This document shows positions 1 through 6,533 of a stretch of 8,546 nucleotides of DNA, piece by piece. A model generated the notes under the pieces. The model was not told the DNA's origin, did not search any database, and was given only the letters and a program-made list of their open reading frames with translations. Every line of letters starts with the position of its first letter. Position 1 is the stretch's first letter. The stretch is from Prolixibacteraceae bacterium (GTDB lineage: Bacteria; Bacteroidota; Bacteroidia; Bacteroidales; Prolixibacteraceae): contig JACMKG010000046.1 of assembly GCA_014380255.1 (NCBI GenBank), positions 1 through 8,546 of the forward strand, written 5' to 3'. The translations under genes were made by a program, and so were the position numbers.

Positions 1-573
1 AAAAACAAAGAGCTGGCAGCCTCTCTTCAAGGAAAACTTAGGAATTCAAATTTAAAGATTGCCGAGTTTGAGAAAATGGTGACTAACCTGAACCGGCAAA
101 TGGCAGAAAAAGATACCGCGTTGGCTGATATGAGCAGACAGCTTCAAAGACTTAATTTTGATGTTGTAGGATTGAATGAAAGAATTCAAACCATTACTAC
201 AGAAAATGAGCAGACCATTATGGCAAAAAATCAAGCCATTGATGAGCAAACCATTGCTATGAATACGGCTTATTATGCCTTTGGAACTAAAAAAGAATTG
301 GCCGAAAAGAATGTAATCGAAAAAGAAGGGGGAGTCTTAGGCCTTGGTAAATCAATCAAGATGAGAAAAGACTTTAACCGTGATTATTTCATGAAAGTCG
401 ATATTCGTGACTTTAAAGAATTGCCATTGAATGCGAAAAAGGCTCAGGTAGTAACCGTACACCCGGCCGGTTCGTTTCATTTAACAGGATCTAAAAAGGT
501 TGAAAGCCTTGTAATTGATCAGCCCGAGGATTTCTGGAAAGCTTCGAAATACTTGCTGGTAGTTGTCGATTAA
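1..573 (+). CDS. Coiled-coil protein with conserved C-terminal domain, 3' part only
   Basis: The reading frame is open from the first base to a TAA at 571-573, so the gene starts outside the window; 190 residues are visible. The first ATG at 76 is internal, because the same frame and the same coiled-coil composition continue upstream of it. Visible residues 1-85 are rich in Lys, Glu, Gln and Asn with hydrophobic spacing typical of a long coiled coil. From about residue 89 (TAYYAFGTKKELAEKN) there is a compact domain with a Gly-rich turn (GGVLGLGKS), the stretch NRDYFMKVDIRDFKELPL, and an ending rich in beta-strand-type sequence. From memory, Bacteroidota proteins with this ending are usually called hypothetical, or sometimes Cbp1-type collagen-binding adhesins; I cannot verify that name and would not assign adhesion. 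Any signal peptide or lipobox would lie outside the window. It faces pyrC convergently and ends at a shared terminator. Confidence 0.85.
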   Translation, partial: KNKELAASLQGKLRNSNLKIAEFEKMVTNLNRQMAEKDTALADMSRQLQRLNFDVVGLNERIQTITTENEQTIMAKNQAIDEQTIAMNTAYYAFGTKKELAEKNVIEKEGGVLGLGKSIKMRKDFNRDYFMKVDIRDFKELPLNAKKAQVVTVHPAGSFHLTGSKKVESLVIDQPEDFWKASKYLLVVVD

Positions 574-615
574 TTCATTTGCATTTTTCACCGACGGGAA
601 ACGATAAATTCCAAT

Positions 616-648
616 AAAAAAAGGCTTCAGTTAATGAAGCCTTTTTTT
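616..648. terminator. Bidirectional intrinsic terminator
   Basis: This is a perfect 14-base inverted repeat (616-629 and 635-648) with a five-base loop, GTTAA. The core stem is GGCTTCA/TGAAGCC. An A7 run flanks it on the left and a T7 run on the right, so a hairpin followed by a U-tract forms in transcripts of either strand. It lies 42 bases after the stop of the left gene and 10 bases after the stop of pyrC, as expected for a terminator shared by two convergent genes. Confidence 0.92.
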
Positions 649-658
649 ATTGATAGAT

Positions 659-2002
659 TTATCTGTTGAATTTTAAACGTTTACCCCTGATACCTTCCCT
701 GATTTTCCCGTTGTCATAAACCAACTGCCCGTTCACAAAGGTGTGGGTTACCCGGTGCGAAAACTCGGTTCCATCAAAAGGTGACCAGCCACATTTGTAC
801 AGAATATTTTCAGGCGACACGATCCACGTTTGGGATTGATCAACCAATACCAAATCAGCATAATACCCTTCACGGATATATCCACGCCGGTCGATGCGAA
901 ATAAATCAGCCGGAGCATGACACATCTTTTCAATTACTTTCTCCACGGTTATCATTCCTTTTTTGCTCAGTTCAAGCATAGCCGTTAGCGAATGCTGAAC
1001 CAGTGGTCCGCCCGAAGGTGCTTTAAAATAAGAGTGTTCTTTTTCCTGAAGCGTATGGGGTGCATGGTCTGTAGCTATCACATCCAGCTTATCGCTTAGC
1101 AGTGCTTCCCACAAAGCCTCTTTGTCGGAGGTGGATTTGATGGCCGGATTCCATTTAATATGGGTTCCGTAAGTGATGTAATCATGCTCGTCAAACCACA
1201 AATGATGGACACAGACCTCGGCCGTTATGTGCTTTTCGGTAACAGGCCCGGAGGAGAAAAGCTTCATCTCATCGGCCGTAGATAGATGCAGCACATGCAG
1301 ACGGGTGCCAAATTTTGTGGCCAGCTCAACGGCTTTGGAAGTGGATTTGAAACATGCCTCGGCACTGCGTATTTTAGGATGGGCCGACATGGGCACATAT
1401 TCCCCGTATTTTTCACGGTAGGTATCTGTATTGCGTAAAATAGTGGGTTCGTCTTCACAATGGGTAGCTACCAACAGTTTGGCATTTCGAAAGATTTCAG
1501 AGAGTATGCTCTCGTCGTCTACCAGCATATTGCCCGTGGATGAACCCATGAATACCTTGATCCCGCACACCTCCGAGCCATTGGTTTTCATCACCTCCTC
1601 CAGGTTGTTATTGGTGGCACCCATATAAAATGAATAATTGGCCGCAGAAACTTCCGAGGCCCGCTGGTATTTCTGTTCCAGCAATTCCTGGGTTACAGCC
1701 TGCGGGTTGGTATTGGGCATCTCCATGTAGGAAGTCACACCGCCAGCCACGGCAGCCCTGGATTCAGTGGCTATTTCTCCCTTGTGGGTCAGCCCTGGCT
1801 CACGGAAATGTACCTGATCGTCGATAGCCCCGGGAATCAGGTATTTACCCTGTGCGTTAATCACATTCGACTCCCCGATGATTTCAGCAGGTATGTTTTC
1901 ATGGGAATATACTTTGGCTATCAACTCATCCTCTATCAGCACGGCACCGGTGAAGGTGCGGCCTTCATTTACAATCCGTGCATTTATAATAAGTGTTTTC
2001 AT
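659..2002 (-). CDS. pyrC: Dihydroorotase (class I-like), pyrimidine biosynthesis
   Basis: This 447-residue amidohydrolase is a normal length for the family. Dihydroorotase interconverts N-carbamoyl-aspartate and dihydroorotate, the third step of de novo UMP synthesis, in the cytoplasm. Recognisable motifs are DDQVHFREPG (61-70; metal motif), the MPNTNP loop (95-100), GIKVFMGSS with Lys149 as the likely carboxylated bridging lysine, His181 in ATHCEDE, His239 in HVLHLST, KWNPAIK (283-289), and Asp312 in ATDHAPHT as the catalytic or metal Asp. The first His of the usual HxH metal pair is Gln63 here; I recall that DDQVH is usual in Bacteroidota homologues. Allantoinase or dihydropyrimidinase are the alternatives, but HFREPG and the whole-length match favour dihydroorotase. 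The start is the ATG at 2002, with no strong Shine-Dalgarno sequence. A terminator separates it from the upstream glycosyltransferase, so it is probably transcribed alone. Confidence 0.93.
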   Translation of the reverse strand: MKTLIINARIVNEGRTFTGAVLIEDELIAKVYSHENIPAEIIGESNVINAQGKYLIPGAIDDQVHFREPGLTHKGEIATESRAAVAGGVTSYMEMPNTNPQAVTQELLEQKYQRASEVSAANYSFYMGATNNNLEEVMKTNGSEVCGIKVFMGSSTGNMLVDDESILSEIFRNAKLLVATHCEDEPTILRNTDTYREKYGEYVPMSAHPKIRSAEACFKSTSKAVELATKFGTRLHVLHLSTADEMKLFSSGPVTEKHITAEVCVHHLWFDEHDYITYGTHIKWNPAIKSTSDKEALWEALLSDKLDVIATDHAPHTLQEKEHSYFKAPSGGPLVQHSLTAMLELSKKGMITVEKVIEKMCHAPADLFRIDRRGYIREGYYADLVLVDQSQTWIVSPENILYKCGWSPFDGTEFSHRVTHTFVNGQLVYDNGKIREGIRGKRLKFNR

Positions 2003-2034
2003 AATCCTGTAATTTTAGCATGCCCTCGCATCTT

Positions 2035-2042
2035 CAAAAATA
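2035..2042 (-). promoter_or_regulatory. Candidate Bacteroidota -7 element for pyrC
   Basis: Read on the minus strand this is TATTTTTG, an exact match to the Bacteroidota -7 consensus TAnnTTTG. It lies 32 bases upstream of the pyrC ATG and downstream of the preceding terminator, where a pyrC promoter is expected. No TTG/TTTG sits at the usual distance of about 19-21 bases upstream; the nearest is only 13 bases away. The region is AT-rich, so chance is possible. Confidence 0.4.
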
Positions 2043-2058
2043 GTGAATATATTAACAA

Positions 2059-2080
2059 AAAGACCGCTGTCGCGGTCTTT
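2059..2080 (-). terminator. Intrinsic terminator of the glycosyltransferase gene
   Basis: A perfect nine-base stem (AAAGACCGC at 2059-2067 with GCGGTCTTT at 2072-2080) and a four-base loop are followed, on the minus strand, by a T-rich tail running into TTTTTGTTAA. It lies 28 bases past the glycosyltransferase stop codon and upstream of the pyrC start. It should therefore limit read-through into pyrC. Confidence 0.8.
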
Positions 2081-2108
2081 AATATCGATGGATTTCTATG
2101 TTGTTGAA

Positions 2109-2849
2109 TTAATTATTCATCTTTTGATAGCGTGTAAACCAGCTTCTTATTTTCATCTTTAACACGCCCCAAAGCGCCTCGTTAAAAATACCCCCGCTCA
2201 TTTTCGAACTTCCTTCCTGGCGGTCGGTAAAGATAATGGGCACTTCCACAATCTTAAATCCGTGTTTCCAGGTCTTAAACTTCATTTCAATCTGGAATCC
2301 ATAGCCTTTCAGACGAATGTTATCAAAATCAATGGTTTCCAGAACCTTCCGGTGATAGCATTTAAAACCTGCGGTGGTATCCATGATTTTCATCCGGGTG
2401 ATGAACCTTACATACACCGAAGCCATGTATGACATAAGCACCCGGCCCAATGGCCAGTTAATTACATTGATACCCGTTATATAACGCGACCCGATGGCCA
2501 AGCCGGCATTTTGCCTGATACAGGCCTGATACAGGCGTTCCAGATCCTCCGGGTTGTGCGAAAAATCACAATCCATTTCAAAGATATAGTCGTACGCATG
2601 TTCAAGGGCCCAGTGAAATCCGGCCAGGTAAGCTTTGCCCAATCCCTGCTTTCCGGCACGTTTCAAAATATGAAGTCTTTCGGGAAATTCACCCATCAGG
2701 CGTTCAACAATCTGCGCGGTCCCATCGGGCGAATTATCGTCAATAATTAAAATCTGAAAAGGTGTTTTCAATGAAAAGACTTTTCGAATCATCTTCTCTA
2801 CATTCTCCTTTTCGTTGTAGGTTGGTATTAATACCAGGTTCTGGTGCAC
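2109..2849 (-). CDS. GT2 glycosyltransferase, polyprenol-phosphate-mannose synthase-like (DPM1-like)
   Basis: Family 2 glycosyltransferases of this type move mannose (or a related sugar) from a nucleotide sugar to polyprenyl phosphate, making a lipid-linked donor at the inner membrane. Numbering from the GTG at 2849 (246 residues), the motifs are LVLIPTYNEKEN (5-16), ILIIDDNSPDGTA (33-45), GKQGLGKAY (66-74), the metal/donor motif MDCDFSH (92-98), GSRYITG (120-126), DTTAGFKCY (157-165) and QEGSSKMS (211-218). No C-terminal membrane segments are visible, which matches the soluble DPM1-type catalytic subunit. The same frame extends to a TTG at 2924 (271 residues), but those extra 25 residues lie before the first beta strand, are poorly conserved in character and contain no ATG. 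GTG gives MHQNLVLIPTYNE, the usual family beginning. The exact sugar cannot be told from sequence. Confidence 0.88.
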   Translation of the reverse strand: MHQNLVLIPTYNEKENVEKMIRKVFSLKTPFQILIIDDNSPDGTAQIVERLMGEFPERLHILKRAGKQGLGKAYLAGFHWALEHAYDYIFEMDCDFSHNPEDLERLYQACIRQNAGLAIGSRYITGINVINWPLGRVLMSYMASVYVRFITRMKIMDTTAGFKCYHRKVLETIDFDNIRLKGYGFQIEMKFKTWKHGFKIVEVPIIFTDRQEGSSKMSGGIFNEALWGVLKMKIRSWFTRYQKMNN

Positions 2850-3030
2850 GTCGTTAGTTTTTATTAAATGACGAAAATAAGTTTTTTTATCGATTGAGAT
2901 CCATTTGTTCAGAACGTTTAACAAATATTAGTGTCAAATGAGCATGCCTTGAGCAAAATATTGGCAGATTTTCATCCGGAGAACTTACAAAAGAGTAATT
3001 TTAACCAATAATACAATTATTATTTAACGC

Positions 3031-3060
3031 AAGTTGCCAGATCCAAGAAGCTGGTAACTT
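3031..3060. repeat. Inverted repeat with 10-base arms, first copy of a local repeat family
   Basis: Arms AAGTTGCCAG (3031-3040) and CTGGTAACTT (3051-3060) pair over all ten positions with one G-T wobble, around a ten-base spacer. The segment from TTGCCAGAT to GTAACTTAA reappears in expanded form at 3159-3195, so the two look like related copies. There is no T-tract on either side, so this is not an ordinary intrinsic terminator. Confidence 0.65.
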
Positions 3061-3096
3061 AACCGGGATATTTGAATACCAAAAAAGGGCGGCTGG

Positions 3097-3112
3097 CCCC
3101 GAGCACTCGGGG
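3097..3112. repeat. GC-rich palindrome
   Basis: CCCCGAG (3097-3103) and CTCGGGG (3106-3112) are perfect reverse complements separated by CA; a realistic hairpin would have six pairs and a GCAC loop. It stands out in an otherwise AT-rich intergenic stretch and has no U-tract. It could be a dispersed palindromic repeat or a protein-binding site; which one cannot be told here. Confidence 0.6.
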
Positions 3113-3158
3113 GCAAGAAATGCTTCGATCACAGGTAATGGATGATAGCTGCATGGAT

Positions 3159-3195
3159 TTGCCAGATACCAGAAGCCAGAGGCTCGTAACTTGAA
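3159..3195. repeat. Degenerate repeat, second copy, with three tandem CCAGA-type 7-mers
   Basis: It begins TTGCCAGAT and ends GTAACTTGAA, matching the two ends of the 3031-3062 copy with a short internal expansion. The expansion contains three consecutive seven-base units, CCAGATA, CCAGAAG and CCAGAGG (3162-3182). It ends only 15 bases before the phosphoesterase ATG, so it is probably part of that gene's leader or promoter region. Confidence 0.55.
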
Positions 3196-3210
3196 TTAAT
3201 TAGTAAAGAT

Positions 3211-6009
3211 ATGAAACACCTGACAATTCTGATGCTCATACTTTTTTTATCTGCTGGTTTTATCAATGGACAGAAAAAGAAAAACGCGTTGGTTACATTA
3301 TCCTCTCCTGCAGGCAGTAGGATTACTGCTGTTAACCCCTCGGGCAAATCCGTAATTCCCAATGGCCGGTTCTTAACTCCCTATGGAACATCGGTTCAGG
3401 TGGCACCTCATCCCTTTGGCCTGGTTTTAAGCCCAGACGGAACAGTCGCGGTGACGGCCAATTCAGGAATTTCGCCTATCTCCATATCTGTTATCAAGAA
3501 TATTCATTCTCAAAAGCCTCAAGTCATGCAGATTCCTCCCGGGCCTGCTTCCGATGAAGGCGTACTGGCTTCTGTGTTTATGGGCCTGGCCATCTCGCCC
3601 GATAATAAAATCGTTTATGTGGCTGGAGGCCAGAAAAACCGCATATATCTGTTCTCCCTGGAAACAGGGGCCAAGCTGGATTCCATCGAATGCTCCCTCC
3701 CAGAGCATGGCGAACCTACCCCCGATGGCTATATCGGGGACATGACCCTTAGCCGCGATGGTCGTTACCTGTATGCCGTGGATCAGATGAACTTCAGGTT
3801 GCTTATAGCCGATACGCATAAAAGGGAAATTATTTCCAAGGCCCAAACCGGGCGTTATCCTTTTGGAATCATACTCTCGCCCAACGAGGATAAGGTATAT
3901 GTTGCCAACGTGGGCATGTTTGAATACAGTAAAATCGGCAACATCGAGGAGGAGAAAGATTATAAGAGAGCCCTTGACTTTCCTCCCTTTGGCTTTAATT
4001 CCGAAGAAATGAAAAAGGGAACAACCGTTAATTCGCTGGAAGTACCGGGCTTGGGGGATCCCAACGTGCCTGAATCATTTTCTGTATGGGCCTTTTCAGT
4101 GAAGGATCCGTCAAAACCTCGGGTGAAGGCGAAGATTAAAACAGGAGTACTGGTAGGCCAGACCATTGAAGGCATCCCGGCTGTGGGCGGAGCTAGCCCG
4201 AATTCACTGGCCGTAACGTCCAACTATGTATTTGTAAGCAACGGCACGAACGACAACATCTCGGTAATCGACCTGAAGCATGATACCATAGCCACTGAAA
4301 TACCCCTTAAATTACACAAGGCTGCAGGCCATTTTAGAGGGGTTATACCCTTCGGGCTATCCGTCTCGCCTGATCAGAAAAGGCTTTATGTAGCCGAATC
4401 GGGCATCAATGCCGTCGGGGTGATTGACATTCCAACCCTTCAAGTGGTTGGTCATATTCCGACCGGATGGTTTCCTTCCAAGCTGAAAGTAACCCCTGAC
4501 GGTAAAACACTGGTGGTAAGCAATGCCAAGGGCTTTGGCAGCGGGCCCAACGGCGGTAAAGCATTCATGGAAGGAAAAGAAGGAAGCTATATTGGCAACT
4601 TAATGAAAGGAACGGTTTCTGTAATGGACATTCCCGGGGATAAAGAACTGAAAGGTCTTACCCAACAGGTTATCCGAAATAATTACCGGATTGAAGATTA
4701 CAACACGGTGCGTAAACAAAGAACTGATAACCCGATTCCAGTTTACGGGGGAGAAAAAGAATCGCCCATCAAATACCTGGTTTTCATTTCCAAGGAAAAC
4801 CGTACCTATGACGAGGTCTTTGGGCAGGTGAAGCAGGGTAACGGAGATTCAACCATTGCCCGCTATGGCCGTAATGCTACGTTCAGCAACCGCCTTAAAT
4901 CACTGAAAGTGGAAAATGCAACGGTGATGCCCAACCATCTCAAACTGGCCCAGGAGTTTTCCATCAGCGATAACTTTTACGTCGATGCCGATGTTTCAGC
5001 CGACGGCCATCGCTGGCTGGTCAACACCTATCCCAACGAATGGGTGGAGTCTGTTGTTTCTGCCAGTTACGGGGGTAACCGAAGTTACAATGCCAAGTCC
5101 AAGGCTCCCGGAACCCTGGCCATGAACGGCTCGGCCGGAGCCATTTACCCGGAGGATTACAACGAGGCCGGTTCTATGTGGGATCACCTGGAAAGAAACA
5201 AGGTTGAATTCTACAACTTCGGCTTTGGGGTCATGTTTGAACCTGCCTTTTATGAAGATTCTTTCAAGTATACGGGGATAAAGCACTATGTGAATTATCC
5301 AATTCCGCTGCCCATGTTCTCGCGCACTTCCAAAACGTATCCAACCTATAACATGGGTATCCCCGATCAGTTCAGGGTGCATCAATTCATAAACGAATTT
5401 GATGAGAAGTGGATGAAGTCCGGTGTTGAAATGCCTTCCATCATTACAGTTATTATTCCCAATGACCATGGGGCCAACGAACGCCCCGCGGCCGGATACC
5501 CTTTCCGGGAAAGCTATATGGCTGACAACGATCTGGCCGTAGGGCGCGTTGTTGAATACCTTTCGCATACTCCTTACTGGAAAAACATGGCTATTGTCAT
5601 TACCGAGGACGATGCCCAGAACGGGGTCGATCATGTGGATGCCCACCGCAGCATTTTAATGGTTATCTCGCCCTATGCAAAGAAAAACTACGTCTCCAAG
5701 GTGCATTACAGCTTCGGAAGTATCTTTAAGACCTTTTGGAACGTTTTGGGAATGCCTTACCTGAACCAGTACGATGCGGCAGCCAATGATTTTGCCGACA
5801 TGTTTACATCAACTCCTGATTTTACCCCTTACCATGCCGTGGAGGTGGACCGGCGAATCTTTGATCCTAAAAAGGCCCTAACACCGCTGGATGAGAATTT
5901 TGACTGGGAAGCGGTGAAAGAAACTCCTTTGCTCGATGATGTAAACGACATGCAGGAAGATCAGAAAGAAAAGAAGGAATACAGGCTGGAAGATCAAAAA
6001 AGAAAATAA
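3211..6009 (+). CDS. Exported YncE/YVTN beta-propeller fused to alkaline-phosphatase-superfamily phosphoesterase
   Basis: This 932-residue protein starts with a signal peptide (about 1-20, hydrophobic LTILMLILFLSAGF) with likely cleavage before Gln21. No lipobox Cys is present. Seven SPDG..VYVA-type strands, near residues 74, 128, 180, 222, 335, 385 and 427, suggest a seven-bladed propeller of the YncE/YVTN type. Residues about 520-875 form a phosphoesterase of the PF04185-like/alkaline-phosphatase fold. They contain SKENRTYDEVFG (527-538; Glu529/Asn530 likely metal ligands), VSADGHRW (595-602), PNDHGANE (750-757), ADNDLAVGRVVEYLSHTPYW (771-790) and EDDAQNGVDHVDAHRS (799-814; acidic/His metal cluster). 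The whole matches the known bifunctional YncE/alkaline phosphatase architecture. The substrate is unknown; phosphomonoesters or phospholipids are possible. The last 20 residues are highly charged, and no type IX secretion C-terminal domain is obvious. It probably acts in the periplasm or outside the cell. It is likely monocistronic. Confidence 0.93.
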   Translation: MKHLTILMLILFLSAGFINGQKKKNALVTLSSPAGSRITAVNPSGKSVIPNGRFLTPYGTSVQVAPHPFGLVLSPDGTVAVTANSGISPISISVIKNIHSQKPQVMQIPPGPASDEGVLASVFMGLAISPDNKIVYVAGGQKNRIYLFSLETGAKLDSIECSLPEHGEPTPDGYIGDMTLSRDGRYLYAVDQMNFRLLIADTHKREIISKAQTGRYPFGIILSPNEDKVYVANVGMFEYSKIGNIEEEKDYKRALDFPPFGFNSEEMKKGTTVNSLEVPGLGDPNVPESFSVWAFSVKDPSKPRVKAKIKTGVLVGQTIEGIPAVGGASPNSLAVTSNYVFVSNGTNDNISVIDLKHDTIATEIPLKLHKAAGHFRGVIPFGLSVSPDQKRLYVAESGINAVGVIDIPTLQVVGHIPTGWFPSKLKVTPDGKTLVVSNAKGFGSGPNGGKAFMEGKEGSYIGNLMKGTVSVMDIPGDKELKGLTQQVIRNNYRIEDYNTVRKQRTDNPIPVYGGEKESPIKYLVFISKENRTYDEVFGQVKQGNGDSTIARYGRNATFSNRLKSLKVENATVMPNHLKLAQEFSISDNFYVDADVSADGHRWLVNTYPNEWVESVVSASYGGNRSYNAKSKAPGTLAMNGSAGAIYPEDYNEAGSMWDHLERNKVEFYNFGFGVMFEPAFYEDSFKYTGIKHYVNYPIPLPMFSRTSKTYPTYNMGIPDQFRVHQFINEFDEKWMKSGVEMPSIITVIIPNDHGANERPAAGYPFRESYMADNDLAVGRVVEYLSHTPYWKNMAIVITEDDAQNGVDHVDAHRSILMVISPYAKKNYVSKVHYSFGSIFKTFWNVLGMPYLNQYDAAANDFADMFTSTPDFTPYHAVEVDRRIFDPKKALTPLDENFDWEAVKETPLLDDVNDMQEDQKEKKEYRLEDQKRK

Positions 6010-6128
6010 GGGTATTCTGATCTCTTTTAGAGTGTTGTCTAGAGAGTAAATATCATGAATATACGCGTGAAGGTTCAGATGTGTTGAAACATTCGTTTTA
6101 TTAATGAAGCATATTTAACTTCGCCAGG
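6010..6128. other. Convergent intergenic region, weak hairpin only
   Basis: This lies between the stops of the phosphoesterase and the HEPN gene. Imperfect arms TCTCTTTTAGA (6021-6031) and TCTAGAGAG (6038-6046) could form a short hairpin just after the phosphoesterase stop, but no U-tract follows. No clear intrinsic terminator is visible for either gene. Confidence 0.35.
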
Positions 6129-6533
6129 TCATTTTTGGGTGGATAAAAACTGCTCCATTGTATGAATAAAATCCTTCATTTCTTCATACATCTCTTTAAC
6201 TGTTTCTAAATCAAATTCCACATAAGAATCATAATCCCCTTTTGTTCTGCGATTATAAGCTTTGGTTATGATCTTGCCATACTTAATCTCAATGAGTCCT
6301 CCGTAAATGAACTCTTTATTAAACCACCCGATTAATTGGGCATGTTTAGATGTTTCGAATCCATATTTTAATCCCAAGGCAAGCAAGGAATAAAACATTC
6401 CATAATAAATACGGTTGATTGCAGCTCTTAATCTATCATGTGAAAGGAGTAGTTCAACATCAGCCTGCGTATCCTTTGCTTCTGCTAGTCGATATTGTAT
6501 CAGATTAAGCCGGTCTTGATTATCGATGCTCAT
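6129..6533 (-). CDS. HEPN-domain protein, putative toxin of a HEPN/MNT pair
   Basis: This 134-residue, mostly helical protein has the pattern of UPF0332-type HEPN proteins: an N-terminal helical segment, then NRIYYGMFYSLLALGLKYG (40-58), SKHAQLIGWFNKEFI (62-76), and GDYDSYVEF (99-107) before a last long helix. In HEPN/MNT (HepT/MntA-type) toxin-antitoxin systems the HEPN partner is typically an RNase toxin silenced by the nucleotidyltransferase; whether this one cleaves RNA is inference. The DUF86-type RX4HXY motif seen in classical HepT proteins is not evident, so it may belong to the other HEPN branch, where activity is less well established. Its ATG (6533) overlaps the stop of the upstream MNT gene by four bases (ATGA), pointing to translational coupling. 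Base composition is clearly AT-richer than in leuS or the phosphoesterase gene. Confidence 0.85.
   Translation of the reverse strand: MSIDNQDRLNLIQYRLAEAKDTQADVELLLSHDRLRAAINRIYYGMFYSLLALGLKYGFETSKHAQLIGWFNKEFIYGGLIEIKYGKIITKAYNRRTKGDYDSYVEFDLETVKEMYEEMKDFIHTMEQFLSTQK

Larger units (their letters stand above)
2850..3210. other. Gene-poor 361-base divergent intergenic region with repeats
   Basis: This region separates the divergently transcribed glycosyltransferase and phosphoesterase genes. If the glycosyltransferase starts at the upstream TTG, 75 bases of it are coding. The right-hand part holds a long inverted repeat, a GC-rich palindrome and a second degenerate repeat copy, each listed separately. 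I see no convincing protein gene, tRNA or riboswitch. No TAnnTTTG promoter with correct spacing could be assigned for the phosphoesterase; the closest strings are TGGATTTG at 3154-3161 and TAACTTG at 3187-3193, both imperfect. Confidence 0.6.

Noticed and set aside
76..573. A complete 165-residue gene starting at the ATG at 76
   Set aside because: The same frame is open to position 1 and encodes continuous coiled-coil sequence, so the ATG is most likely an internal Met of a longer protein.
1784..2107. A 107-codon plus-strand open frame running past the pyrC start
   Set aside because: It is antisense to the pyrC N-terminus and runs through the glycosyltransferase terminator; the product is low-complexity and unlike any family.
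3031..3195. Possible CRISPR array from the repeated CCAGA and TTGCCAGAT segments
   Set aside because: There are only two imperfect long copies of unequal length with no regular spacers, and no cas gene nearby.
4996..5646. A 216-codon open frame on the minus strand
   Set aside because: It lies wholly inside the phosphoesterase coding region, antisense to strongly conserved motifs; its sequence resembles no family and it has no promoter or ribosome-binding signal. It is a by-product of codon use on the other strand.
6021..6046. Possible terminator after the phosphoesterase gene
   Set aside because: The arms are imperfect and no U-tract follows on either strand, so it is mentioned only as a weak hairpin.
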